This document shows positions 1-10,975 of a stretch of DNA of 64,000 nucleotides, piece by piece. Both the position numbers and the translations under genes were made by a program. This DNA is from Albifimbria verrucaria (lineage: Eukaryota > Ascomycota > Sordariomycetes > Hypocreales > Stachybotryaceae). The stretch lies in assembly GCA_020081605.1 (NCBI GenBank), contig JAHREC010000013.1, forward strand, positions 3,968,001-4,032,000, given 5' to 3'. A model generated the notes under the pieces. It did not search any database, was not told the DNA's origin, and saw nothing but the letters and a program-made list of their open reading frames with translations. Each line of letters starts with the position of its first letter. Position 1 is the stretch's first letter.

Positions 1-994
1 AGACTAAAATAAGTCCCAAGGCATAGTGCTCACTCACTGCTGCAAGCTATCGTGAGTAAGCCTCGGAGGTGGTGAGAAGAAAAACCCGCAGACAGGCTAG
101 TTCTTCTAGAGGACAACCCGCGCGCGAGTGTGTGGGTTAAGCATTCTGATGTATTTCCTTTCCCCATAGCAAATGCACACCAATGAAATTACCATGAGAA
201 TAGGCATGGTTCACTTATCCTCGTTAATTATGCTGAATTGTTTGGACCAGAAACCTCCACATGGCCCAGTCTTGCGGTCTGGACTTTTCCAGTTGCCACC
301 TACCGTTCTGGACAGTCAACGTTAGTTGGTGGTGCAACGTTCTCCTCCAGCCAAGACCAATTGCCTGCGCGCGATGCAGTCAGCCAGGCCAGGCCAGGCC
401 GTAAGACGGTGGTCAGAACGGACTCCGTTCTCTGTCAGCGCCAACGGGCCTTTGGGGATCAGATGGCATCATCTGAGCAACTCTGGTTCGGTAACGGCAT
501 GCCTCGAGATTGCAAGATTAAGGCCTGCGATTTCGGTTCCACCTCAACTTCAACACCCATGCTCTTCCACCCATGACTATCGTGAAATCACGGATCCATT
601 GCCACGGGAGACGAATCAGACGCACACAAGAGGCGTACCCATGTGCGCCCTCGGTGTTACCGCATGGGCCCGTCGCCCATCCATGCAGGGAAGCCCAGAC
701 GTTGCACCACAGCTTTGGCTAGAGGGAAGATACCCTTGCTCAGCTTATTGGGGATGGCTGCAGCCAACTTCCCGCAATCCCGGCCGCTTTTCCCTCTTTG
801 GCCTACTTCGCTTCGTTTGCGCCGAGCGAGATCTACGCCTGCGGGTGCTGGCGGAGCCGCGAGGAATTCATCCTGTCCTCTCTCTCACTTCGTGTGTGTG
901 TGCGCGCGCGGAGAGATAGTGAGCACCACCAAGGAAGCGAAACCAGACACAATGATCTACTGACCTGAGCCGCTTATTGGGTTCTAAGACGACA
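1..994. other. intergenic / 5' leader, no gene seen
   Basis: No reading frame here looks like a protein. The open frames at about 240-960 overlap each other in different frames and have Arg/Ser/Pro-rich, domain-free translations. The last few hundred bases contain pyrimidine-rich stretches and a short GT/GC alternating tract near 893-912, and they probably hold the promoter and leader of the membrane-protein gene that starts at 995. Confidence 0.6.
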
Positions 995-2278
995 ATGGTG
1001 AAACTCTTGTTCTTCGGCTGCCTCGCCGGCATGGCGGCTTCTGCGACGAGGTTCGGCGCTGTGCCTTTGCCGAGGATGGCCTCATGCCGCGAAATTTCTT
1101 GGAAGAGATAAACCCTCTTGCGAAGCGCGCGGACGTTTGTGGCGCCGACACTCATTCCTGTGAGTCCTGCCTCTTCCCTTCAAGCTCCTCTGTCACACTT
1201 GGCTAATCCGGTGCTCTTGAACCGATAGGTCGCGATGTCAGGCACGAGAACGACTGCTGCCCCAACACCACCTACTGCTATATCAATGACAGTGACGAGC
1301 TCAAGTGCTGTCCCCTTGGGTCTCCTTGCCGAAGCCGGTGTCAAAGGAACCAGTTCCGTTGCTACCAGACCTCAACGCTCTCTGCGACCAGGACTGCCTC
1401 TGGCGGGAGACCCCGTCACCCACTGTGACGAGAATTCTCGGCTGCTGCGGCCGTGCGTGCCCTGACAACAAGCAGTACAAGTGTCCCACCGACCAATGTT
1501 GCCCATACGGCTTTCAATGCGGTGATGGCGATTGCATATCCGTCAGCGTTCCCCAGCCGTCTCAAACGGGGCTTGTTCGCCCTATCCAAGAAGGATGCCA
1601 GTTCTCCAACCAGACCCGGTGCGACGATGGCGAGGGTGTTGCACTGATGGGTATGACTGTGTCAAGATTGACGACCAGCCCAGCTGCTCACCAGCAGCAC
1701 CGACCGACTCAAACATTGTCCTTACCGACCAGTCCTCCAACGAACTCTCGGACGGCGAAAAGGCGGGAATTGCCATCGGCACCGTGTTCGGCGCCGGTAT
1801 CATCATCGCCGCCCTCACGTGGCTGTGCATCAGGCGCAGGAACCGCCGCCGCCAGACAGCAACCCAGCAAAGCGCCAGTGTAGTAGACCAACCTGTCCGC
1901 GACAACATGACCGAGCTGACGGCGTCGACACGACCGCCGGGCCGCGGTCTGCCGCATGACTATTTCGGCGCGGACGCTGTCGCGGGGCCCTACACGGACA
2001 TGATCGCTTCGACAGCAGCGACATCGCCCAACCCAGACCGTGGAGTGCCCTCACAACCGCAGAGTCCTCGCGACATCGCCATGCCCGTGGAGATCGATTC
2101 GCGCGCGCAGTCGCCCGAGTCCATGACCAGCGCCAGCTACTACGCAACGCCCATGGATATGGATGGACGCTATGAGTTGCACGGTGCCTCTCCCGTGCCA
2201 TACGCGCCGCAGCGGCAAAGGTCGCCGTCTCTGCAGCATACGCCGCCGGCTATGACTCCTCGAGACGAGTTGCCGTGA
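995..2278 (+). CDS. single-pass membrane protein with Cys-rich ectodomain
   Basis: The start at 995 gives a signal peptide (MVKLLFFGCLAGMAASA). An intron with clean GTGAGT...TAG borders lies at about 1160-1228. The ectodomain is Cys-rich, with CC pairs and a CCGRACP...CPTDQCCPYGFQCG segment, then ...CCTDGYDCVKIDD. A Ser/Thr-poor linker leads to one membrane helix (IAIGTVFGAGIIIAALTWLC), a basic stop-transfer patch (RRRNRRR) and a cytoplasmic tail of about 140 residues rich in Ser/Pro. This is the layout of fungal surface proteins of unknown function; I know no ligand or activity. The frame breaks near 1070, 1405 and 1635. At 1634-1636 one extra G would restore GEGCCTDGYDC, so the breaks look like sequence errors. 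Alternative: a decayed copy. Confidence 0.7.
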
Positions 2279-2703
2279 TTTCACAATATTAAGATGTTTA
2301 GAAATTATTTGTTCTCTCTTTCCTTGTTCATGGATTTTGGTCAATCTTTTATTCTGTAAACGCCTGACCGCATCTCTGCGTTCTTTTCTATTGTACAAGA
2401 ATACCCACGCCGAGAACCCTTTTTCCATTTTGGAAGAAAACCGTACAAATGAGAAATGATTACTGCTGTCCGTGAATGTGCCTCCGTTTTCCCGAACTCC
2501 GAGTGAGCCACGTAAGCCACGTCAACGCCAACCCTAAAGTATTGGGAATCAAGGAGAAAGGAAAAGACATGTAAACAAGAGACAAATCAAGGAAATCGTC
2601 CTGCTGGTACCGCCGTACTTCCATGCTCCACTCTGTTGTGAGATATGGGAAAAGATGAGAGAAAGAAAAATAGATAGTATGAGACAGAACAGAGAGAAAC
2701 TTC
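2279..2703. other. convergent 3' spacer
   Basis: This spacer lies between the stop of the membrane-protein gene (+) and the stop of cdc14 (-). It is AT-richer than its flanks and fits two facing 3' untranslated regions. No coding signal is seen. Confidence 0.6.
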
Positions 2704-3650
2704 TTAGCAAACCACGCCACCAAAAGGAGCACTCGTCCTGAGGTCCTTAACCAGGTCCTCGACGCTGCTCAGGTGGCGGCTTAGAAGCTCCTGTTTCTCC
2801 TCAGTAGTAAGTGTAGCGTCACCGTCGCTGTTGGTGCGGCGGCGGCGGGTGTTAGGGAGAAGGCCCCGACAAGCTTGCTTGGGCTGCGCTGCAGCATAGC
2901 TGGGACCGAGTCTCGCTGTTCGGCCCAGGGATCGAGGGCGTCTCGGGCATAAGATAGAAGTAGAGGAATTCAACGAGCTTGAGCTTGACCTCGCGGGATG
3001 TCGATCTCGATTTGAATAGAGATGTGACCGTGAGGAGGCCGTCGAGGTTCTCAAAGGTACGAGTGTTGATGGGAGTGTCGATAAGGGCGACGACAAGCGT
3101 GAGGAGAGTTGCTGATTGTATGGCAGGGCAGTTGATTGGCTCGAGAAGATCAAGAAGCAGCTACCAGATTACATGTCAGAATAAAAGTCCAACTGAGGTC
3201 AAAGTATAGAGAGTTTGGACATACGTTCATGTTCTGCTCCCTCGAGAAGAGAGTCTTGCTTGGCGGGTGCAACAGCAGGACTCCCTGGATGAGATCAAGG
3301 GCGCTCAGAATGAGTAGATCGTTTTGTCCATCGGCACCCTTAGCCAACAGGCGATCCAGTGTACCGATGAGGCGCATAGCAACGTTCCACTCGAAGCCCT
3401 CTTGCAGCTTGAAGAACTCACGAAAGGCCGGGTCTTGCGACAGCTGGGCAAGGTCTTTGCGTTGGGAGCTCGAGTCGGCGTCTTGGTCGGCATCCGCGCC
3501 ATCTGCGTTGGATGACTTGCTGCTGGTAGTCTTTGGTCCCGAGAGACAGATCTGGGCCAGCAAGCCCTCTACCTGGCGCAATCCCTTGCGGATCTTGGGG
3601 CCATCGTAAGAGGAGAGGTTGTCGAAGGCGAGTGAAAGTAGAGATTCCAT
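2704..3650 (-). CDS. cdc14: Cdc14 family, septation initiation network component
   Basis: The product resembles the fungal SIN protein Cdc14 (Pfam CDC14, not the phosphatase), which in fission yeast binds and supports the Sid1 kinase to trigger septation. The start at 3650 gives MESLLSLAFDNLSSYDGPKI; exon 1 is 3225-3650. A 64-nt intron (3161-3224, GTATGT...TAG) joins it to LLLDLLEPINCPAIQSATLL, then NTRTFENLDGLL and a Lys/Glu-rich SREVKLKLVEFLYFYLMP helix. The C-terminus is SSVEDLVKDLRTSAPFGGVV. Two single-base breaks near 2850-2900 interrupt the stretch reading AMLQRSPSKLVGAF; the conserved ends lie on either side. Total length is about 295 residues, close to the family. It is divergent from the GGPP synthase gene. 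Family identification is from memory of conserved ends, not a search. Confidence 0.8.
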
Positions 3651-6029
3651 GGCTGCGAGTATCGAATCAGAGGTTTCTTGGTGGGTTGATTGTTTCCTGC
3701 AAAAGACGAATGATACGCAGTTGGTTTATTCACAGACGGAGATGCAGGCCAAGCAGAAGAACGCAAAAAATGGACGAGGTTGCTGGGGAGCGAAAAAGGG
3801 TGCCGGAGTGGCTGCGCAGTGCGCCAAGATGTTAATACAAAGACAAGAAGAAGAAAGACATTTGGGTATCAAGGAAGCATTTGGATTTGGCCCAAGGTAG
3901 CAACAGGGAAGAAATAAAGAAGAGGCGCCGACGGCTTGGATTAAGAGTGAGTTATGGGGAATGCAGGACCCTCTCTTGGTGCTGGCAGAGTGCTTGCATG
4001 ACAAACGACGCCAAGTGTCAGTCCGTCGCCGCAGCAACCGGGACGATGGACCAGGCGACGCAGGCCATCCCTGCCCTTTTCTTCAATTTCGCGGGGTGAG
4101 CCCCGTCTCGGACGGGACTCGTGCCTCATTGAGGACTGTGTGTTTCGCCTGTTGATGGCTGAATCAAGTATTGCGAACGGTGGTGGAGATGTGCTTGGAA
4201 GCATGTGAGGCTGCCACGTTGTTGGCAGGAAGCTGAAGCTATTTTAGTGCGAGCTGCTCCTTGGATGTACTGTATGTGCGTATGTACGTATGCACGTGGT
4301 GGAGGACGCACGAAAGTAAAAAGAAGCAAGGAGTCAACTCAAATCCAATGTTCCCACATATATCGTCATTGTTGTTGTTGTTCTCGTTATTGTAAGGCTG
4401 GTTGGTGGGTATGTCCAGGTCTGTAAGCGTCTGCACGACATGGGGATTCTGCAGTGCTCAGAATTTAAAATGTCAATTTGAATCATGGCAAAACAGGATC
4501 AGCCTAAGCTGAGAAACATCCAATCGGCAGCATAAGAATCACGAGTGAGTTGCACAATGCAGAATGCTGGAACTTTGGTTGCTCTGGTCGACGAAAACAA
4601 TCCAGTATTAAGAACATGGGACTTATAAGAGAGACAAAGGTCAACATGCATGCACGATTGATTGAATCCATCTTGGCTTACATGATCACCGAGGCAGCAG
4701 CACGCATGTACCTGCGTACCTACAATCGATAAGATAGAAGATAAAAGATAGAGGATAAAAGATAGAAGATAGAGGCCGTTGGAGCTTAATAAGCCAAACA
4801 AGCGCAGGTCGGAAATCAGGGCCCGAAGCTCTGATGGGAATTTCCCATCTTCTCGATGCAGATCGATCGCAAGTCCCATCCGGGTGTCTCCCCCTTTGGC
4901 CCTACTCGATCCACAAGCAGCCTTTCGATCAGAAGAGCCACGGCCTCGGTGGCTGCATGGCCAGGATGGGGAATGAAGCCCAGCCATCGTGCATACTTAG
5001 GCGCCTTCTTTCGGTAGCGACGGGGACCAAATCAGAAACGTGGGGAGGAGCCCGGGAAAGAGGAGCTTCACATGCTGCTTCGCAGCGTTGCATCTTCACG
5101 TCATGATGCGCATCGCCGCTCAGCCCCGGAGTACGATACTGTGGAAGAGGGGAGGAGGAGGGGAGGAACCAGGGCAGATCAGGCTCCCAATGCTGAATTA
5201 ATACCAAAGTTCCGGCATCTCGTCTGGCATTTTCGTAGGTGTACAGGTGCAGTACCGTACCACGCTTCGCCAGCTAGGGAAGCCAAAGAGGACCCTCGTT
5301 CTGCACCGGAGTGGAAGCGAAATCCTGGTCTGGGCGTGTCTAGGCACAAAACCTCGATCTGAGCCACCATCGTCATGTTCGGAAATCACATGTGCACCGA
5401 AGACCGATCCGAGATGCGAAAGAGCTGCCGTGTCAATTGTCTTGCATTGTAAAACGCTCGCTATCGAGCTTTGCTATAAGGTTGGCTAGGCCCAAGTCCA
5501 GCCTTCACCACGACCGTCCGCGTGGTCTCTCCTCTCTCTCATCCTTTACCCCATCGAATCGTAGCTACTGCGCCGCATCCCACTTTGGGTCACATTCGCC
5601 CACATCCTTACCCCCAAACAGGAGCAAGGTCGTCTGGGCTGCCCTATTTTTGCTGGCGCTTCGACTCGTCATTCAAACTTTGCTGGAATCAATCTGCTGC
5701 CGCTAGGCAGACGTTCTCCGTCGACCAGGCTTGGCCTCGTTGATGACGTGTATAGCTCCAGGCACTTGAACATCTGTCCTGGTTCCGGACTTGTAGGGCT
5801 TAGCCTCGTCGGGGTACAGCTAACAGCGTCGCATTCTATAAGCATAGCTCAACCAACACCACGTCTCCAGGCTTTCAGGCACCCTTCAGAGCTTCCTGTC
5901 TCTTCAATTGAGTCGTGGGAACGGTTTCTCGCATCACAGCCTTGTTGCTACTCGCTGCGATCTCGTTGCGACAAAGTCTTGTACTTCTGAGACCCTATCT
6001 TATCTACCTGCCGTGGCCATCATCTCGAC
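3651..6029. other. shared upstream region of cdc14 and ggs1
   Basis: This 2.4-kb spacer lies between two divergent genes. It contains the GATA cluster at 4728-4772. Several open frames of 60-105 residues lack start context, domains or coding-like composition. The last few hundred bases are pyrimidine-rich and are a likely leader for the GGPP synthase gene. A short upstream gene near 5392-5743 cannot be excluded, but I see nothing that supports it. Confidence 0.5.
4728..4772 (+). promoter_or_regulatory. cluster of seven GATA motifs
   Basis: Seven GATA tetranucleotides occur in 45 bases, and five fit WGATAR (4732, 4739, 4746, 4760 and 4767). All are on the same strand with spacing of about 6-7 or 14 bases. 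The tract is also a purine-rich imperfect repeat, so it could be simple-sequence DNA. It lies about 1.1 kb upstream of cdc14 and 1.3 kb upstream of the GGPP synthase start. GATA-type zinc-finger factors (nitrogen, iron and light regulators in fungi) bind such sites; that it works here is inference. Confidence 0.4.
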
Positions 6030-7215
6030 ATGCTCTCCAACCCTCTTACACCACCAAGCAGCATCCCCGCGCACTTCCAGCTCTGGCATCCACCGTGGCC
6101 ATTCTCACTCCCACAGCTACTCCCACCCGGCGATTTCTCCCCGCTCCTGCGATCTGTCATCAACCCTCCGAAGCCGACTGGATCGGCCAGAAGCAGCCCC
6201 TCGCACCCGGCTCCGTCATGGCGCCGCCCTTCTTCCAGCCCGCTGTCGCCTCTTCGACGCAGCCTCCGCCGCCCCGGACCCTTCGCGCTATGCCCACGAG
6301 GACTTCAACTTCACGGCCAAGAAGACGTGGACCGAAGACAAGGAAAAGGTTGTCCGCGGTCCGTATGACTACGTGACCTCCCACCCTGGCAAGGACTTCC
6401 GTGCCCAGCTCATCGCTGCCTTCAATGCCTGGCTCGACGTCCCCGCCGCGAGCCTTGACATCATTACCCGGGTCGTCGGCATGCTGCACGAGTCCTCGCT
6501 TCTCGTCGACGACGTCCAGGACTCCTCCGAGCTGCGCCGTGGCTTCCCCGTCGCCCACAACATCTTCGGCGTCGCCCAGACCATCAACTCGGCCAACTAC
6601 ATCTACTTCGCCGCCCTCCAAGAGATCCAGCGCCTTGGAAACCAAGAAGCCATCTCCATGTTCGCTGAGGAGCTTGTCAACCTGCACCGTGGTCAGGGTA
6701 TGGACCTCTTCTGGCGAGACACCCTCACCTGCCCCACCGAGGATGACTACCTCGAGATGGTCGGCAACAAGACGGGCGGCCTGTTCCGTCTCGGAATCAA
6801 GCTCATGCAGGCAGAATCTACCTCCGGCTTTGATTGCGTGCCCCTGGTCAACATCATTGGCCTCATCTTCCAGATCCGCGACGACTACATGAACCTGTCT
6901 TCGAGCGAGTACAGCAGCAACAAGGGCATGTGCGAGGATCTGACCGAGGGCAAGTTCTCCTTCCCCGTCATCCATAGCATTCGCTCCGACCCCAGCAACC
7001 TACAACTTATCAACATCCTAAAGATGAAGACGAGCGACGTCGAGATCAAGCGCTACGCCGTCAAGTACATGGAGCGCACTGGCAGCTTCGAGTACACCCG
7101 TAACGTGCTAGCCGTTCTCATCGAGCGTGCCCGTAAAATGGCCGAAGAGGTGGACCAAGGCCACGGTTTAGTGAAGGGTATCCAGAAAATCCTTGACAAG
7201 ATGGTTGTGGAATAA
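6030..7215 (+). CDS. ggs1: geranylgeranyl diphosphate synthase
   Basis: This trans-prenyltransferase adds isopentenyl diphosphate to allylic primers to give C20 GGPP, used for protein prenylation, carotenoids and diterpenes. The catalytic core reads in one frame: [10 protein letters not shown], the first Asp-rich motif in [49 protein letters not shown] and the second Asp-rich motif [10 protein letters not shown], then [17 protein letters not shown]. The end at 7215 gives about 395 residues, typical of the AL-3/Ggs family. The N-terminus changes frame twice. [16 protein letters not shown] starts at 6030, [13 protein letters not shown]...[11 protein letters not shown] follows in the next frame from about 6090, and [13 protein letters not shown] takes over in the third from about 6270. 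I prefer the 6030 start to the longer ATG-free-looking extension from 5908, whose extra residues do not resemble the family. Confidence 0.9.
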
Positions 7216-7570
7216 ACCAATTTTTGTCAAGAATGTAGGGCAAAGGAATTGAGGAACAGGGCTCGTGTGTTGGCGCTTATTGAATCTGCATCTTTGGCGG
7301 AACTAGGACGGCGTAGGGCATCAATCTTTTGTTTCTTTATTTTTTTATCGTCATTCGTTGGTCACGAGCTAAGCGGGCATCTGGGTGAGTTATGGCATCA
7401 GCCGCATCTTGTTTAGGTTGAATAGTGTACTGGTCGAGGGACGGGCAGGATCTTATTCATTTTGATACCACCATCGTGTCATACGTTGACTTGTCTTTTA
7501 TTGTGCAATTTTGGGTGCCTTCCCTACAATTAATGCCAGTGATCCTTAGGACATGCATTACCGTATAATA
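7216..7570. other. convergent 3' spacer
   Basis: Facing 3' ends of the GGPP synthase (+) and peroxin (-) genes. It includes a T-rich run near 7330-7350 and no coding signal. Confidence 0.6.
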
Positions 7571-9095
7571 CTAGCTTGCAGTCTGCGATACCCTCCTCTT
7601 GACGAGACGGACCCATCGTCTACGCCGCCAGTCACCTCTTCTCTCAGTGGTATCCTCACCTTCTTCCCAGCTCGGCTTCTGTACAGCTTTCGCTTTTTCT
7701 GTGTCCTTTTCCGGAGCTTCCACAACGCCAGTACGAGCCTCTTTCTCATCATACATATCGTAAACCCAGCGTTCGCCCTCCGTTTCAACTTCAACACCTG
7801 TGATGATGCGCTCCTCGACCCATTCACGGCTCCAGAGATCTAGGGCCCACTTCTTCTCGCTCCATTCCCAGCCGTCCGGTGGCATGACATCCTCGAAGAA
7901 TCGTGTTCCACGTGGCCTTTCTCCGGCAATGCGATATTGTGATAAGGGGTCGTATGGCGAGGAGAGAACACCCATGGCTCCCACTCGCCGGCTGCAGATA
8001 TCCGCTGCAACTCAAAAATCTCAACTTCGCGGGTCTCCGGCGCGGAATCGAGAATAACATCGTTGTATATCCACTTATCAAGTGACGACTTGGCCTTTTC
8101 CTCCCGCGGCTGGATATGCTCCTCCCTCGACACCGCCACCAAGCGGGCGACGTTTGGATGGCCCATGCAGATAGCAACCCAACCGGTCAACAAGAACACA
8201 AAACGCCATGGTAATAAATGTGCCGTAACCGTCATCACAACTCCACCAATAAAGAGAAACTGGAAAACGGCAGAAGACAAGGCTTCGTTGCTAAAGTTCG
8301 TTAAGGGTATAAGCAGCTCAATAAACTTATCATGTGCTTGGCTGAAGTCTTCCATGCAGTTCTGTAGATCACGCATATTACGAAAGAAGTCCCGGCTCAG
8401 CTCCTTTACCGGTTTCACGGTTGCCGCAGGAGCCAGAGGAGGTCCTCGGGGCGTGTAACCGACATTCTGCTCGCTCGAGAGTGTGCCCTTTGGTGGAGCC
8501 GGGTGTCTTGCCAGGAACGCCGGGATCAGAACACCGAGAATCAAGACTGCAATAGGCAGCACGAATAGCAGGTACGGGTCGAGGCAGACAAAAGTATAGA
8601 CAGCGAGCAAGGACATGGTGTGGGAGGCCTGACGCCAGGAGAGTAGGCGGAACACGCGCTCTTGGAATTTGAAGACGACTCCTATGCGCGCATTGAAGCG
8701 GCGGAAATTGTTCGACATGGTCGTGATGTTAAAGTTCGGCCGCTGCGCAAAGGCGGGCGCCTTGTCGTCTGGGATGATTGGGGCATCGGAGCCGGCATTG
8801 TCGTCGGTTGGGATAACTTGCTGGAGGAGCCTGTTGGATAACACAGCTTAGCACGGGCGCAAGACGGGTGGCGGGCCCAAGGCAGCGCTCACTTCTCAAC
8901 AAGGCGGTCCTGTATGCTCGCCCGCTCTCTGATCGCCGCGAAGCCACCTCGTATGCCCATCTTCTGCGGCGGCGTGGCAGGCTCCGGTTCGGGCTGCGGC
9001 ACGGATGCTGACGCAGTGGCAGGTTGAGCCTCCGGAGACTGCGGGGAGGCATCATACTGGATGCCGGCCAGCATCTCGGCAGTAAAATCGTCCAT
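7571..9095 (-). CDS. Pex24/Pex23-type integral peroxisomal membrane peroxin
   Basis: Resembles the DysF-containing peroxins (Pex23, Pex24, Pex28-32) that control peroxisome number and size and organise ER-peroxisome contacts. Exon 1 (8893-9095) starts MDDFTAEMLAGIQYDAS and ends IQDRLVEK. A 62-nt intron (8831-8892, GTGAGC...CAG) joins it to LLQQVIPTDD. Next come NITTMSNNFRRFNARIGVVF and hydrophobic segments (SLLAVYTFVCLDPYLLFVLP, then ILGVLIPAFLARHP). Further membrane segments are VVMTVTAHLLPWRFVFLLTG and AICMGHPNVARL. The C-terminal dysferlin-like part has EVEIFELQR, GEWEPWVFSP, a SPYDPLSQYRIAGERPRGTR stretch and WALDLWSREWVEE. The frame breaks once near 7980, between WEPWVFSP and SPYDPLSQ. 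Which of the fungal Pex23-family members it is cannot be fixed by eye; Pex24 fits best from memory. Confidence 0.8.
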
Positions 9096-10468
9096 GGCCG
9101 GTAAGAGGGTGGCGTGTCGCGCGGGTTCAAGACATTTTGGAGATGCAGGGGTTGTGAGGAGAGAATTGGAATGGAAGGTCTGGATGCGACAGCATGTGAC
9201 ACGGCACGGCGGATGCTGACATCACATGGAGGAGGGCGAGTCAGAGCCGGAGCGCAGGTACCGCACCAGCCACTAAGGTGCTAGTGAGCGTTGGACGATA
9301 AGGTGCATCGAACTGTACATAACGATGTCAACCCAACGTCTGTCCTGCATCAAAAAATGATATGGGTAGAATCTGGGTAAACAGAGCGAGTAACTTCTTC
9401 GCTGCTACAGGTGACGAATCCGGTCATCGTGGAAGAAAGCCAAAGATGATGCAACTCAACCTTCGTCTATCCCAGAAAGCACGTGATGAAGAGTGATGAG
9501 AGTGACGACGGAAACGGTTCACGTCCGGGAAGTACACCAGCCACTAGACATGATGAAGTGCGCCTCCATCCTGCCGTGTAGTGGATCATTGATGAGGCAG
9601 CATGAGACCTGATTCAATTTGGTTTTATGTCTTGTCCAAGGAAGCGGTCGACAGCTGCCTACTTTACCTTGGTTCTTAGTCGAAGGGGTTCGTGTTAATG
9701 AGAGTGGGGACTCCAGATAGGAGGCCCAAGGTGATCTACAGGGTTTTCGCTTTGAAACTAAATTTCTCGGCTATATGGTGTAATTACGGTAATCACAGCA
9801 GCCTTCGAAGAGCAGACGGGTGACACTATCGGATGACAAGATGGACGTGATTTTGTTTGTTGTTTTGCGTGCTCCGTTGGCGGGACGGTAACCATGGACG
9901 CAGGCAATGCACGCAACTCTTGAGCAGCCAGGGTCAAAGAAAGGGCTGGATCCCTGTTGGCTGGCGTCTTGACGTGAAAACTGGTGAGGGTCCATCGCTG
10001 CTCTGTTCCCCAGAACGAATGAAACCAAGGCCAACCGTTGGCCCATCAGAGCCACCATTGGAGCTGGAACGAGGGTACGATGCAAGCAACCCCGTAAACA
10101 ATGCCGGTTGGGGCCAATCAAAGCAGCGAGCCAGCAGTGCGCATCGCTCATCACCATGAAGCCATTGCCGGGCGTAATCAAAGCAGCAACAGATGCGGAG
10201 TGCAATCTTGGGTCATGTTTCGGAACGACGTAGGTCGAAGGGCCATTGGTAGTGACGGAACGGGAGAGTAGCCAGGCCGTTGCGAAATGCCTGCTTTTGG
10301 TGTCGGTCGCGATAGGTAGCTACTAAGGTACCCAGGCATCCCAGCACCCAAGCCCAGGCTTAGCCATAGCTTAACCCGATGTAAGGGTTGAGTGCCTGTA
10401 TTGGGTAGCTTGCTGGACGGGCGGGCACCGAATAGGCAAAGGTCAAGCTAAGCGTGAAAGGTGAGGGA

Positions 10469-10506
10469 ACAGGTACAGGTACAGGTACAGGCACAGGCAC
10501 AGGCAG
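10469..10506 (+). repeat. ACAGGT/ACAGGC hexanucleotide tandem repeat
   Basis: About six copies of a 6-base unit, first ACAGGT and then ACAGGC. It is simple-sequence DNA in the peroxin-kinase spacer. Confidence 0.8.
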
Positions 10507-10765
10507 GGGAGGAACATGTTCCTCCTGTCACGCGAAAACCTTCCAAGACATGGTGTCAATTGTTGTCCTTTTTCCATGTGAGGAGCCCGCAGCTCTTTGA
10601 CGCAGAACCGACGTGTACGTGTTTCGAAGACGCCTTGCTCTTTGTCTCAGAAGGCCCATAGACCGTCATCGTCTCACTCCAGGTGCCAAAGAAAGCAGGC
10701 AAAGTGCCAGCCTAGTGCCTACCTGCACCATCAATCACCATGTTGAGGTTGAGAGGTAGGTAGTG

Positions 10766-10783
10766 TAGGTAGGTACCTACCTA
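10766..10783. repeat. perfect 18-bp palindrome centred on GGTACC
   Basis: TAGGTAGGTACCTACCTA is its own reverse complement. It is flanked by more GTAGGT/CAGGTAGC words. It could form a small cruciform or bind a dimeric factor, or simply be part of the TACC-rich repeat family seen in other spacers of this window. Confidence 0.8.
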
Positions 10784-10834
10784 GCAGGTAGCTACAATGG
10801 GAGGACAAAGTTCCGCCTACCTTGCGATTTCAAT

Positions 10835-10975
10835 TAGGATGTAGTACCTTATTATAAAGAAGTCTTGAGAATATTTACAATGCTCTTTCATTTATTACCT
10901 TAATATTATACATTTCTTACATCTTTAGCCGTTTATTTTCAAATATTTGGTTGACTCTTCGTTAATATATCTGCC
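10835..10975. other. AT-rich island
   Basis: About 140 bases that are clearly AT-richer than the surrounding DNA (runs such as TTATTATAAAG and CTTAATATTATACATTTC), with sharp edges. It starts shortly after the palindrome. There is no open frame or terminal repeat. It may be a remnant of a mutated repeat or an open promoter region; the sequence does not decide. Confidence 0.6.

Noticed and set aside
5392..5743. Possible small gene upstream of GGPP synthase
   Set aside because: Ser/Pro/Leu-rich translation with a hydrophobic end but no conserved pattern; more likely leader sequence.
6160..6975. 271-codon minus-strand open frame
   Set aside because: Antisense to the catalytic core of GGPP synthase, where codon bias removes stops on the opposite strand.
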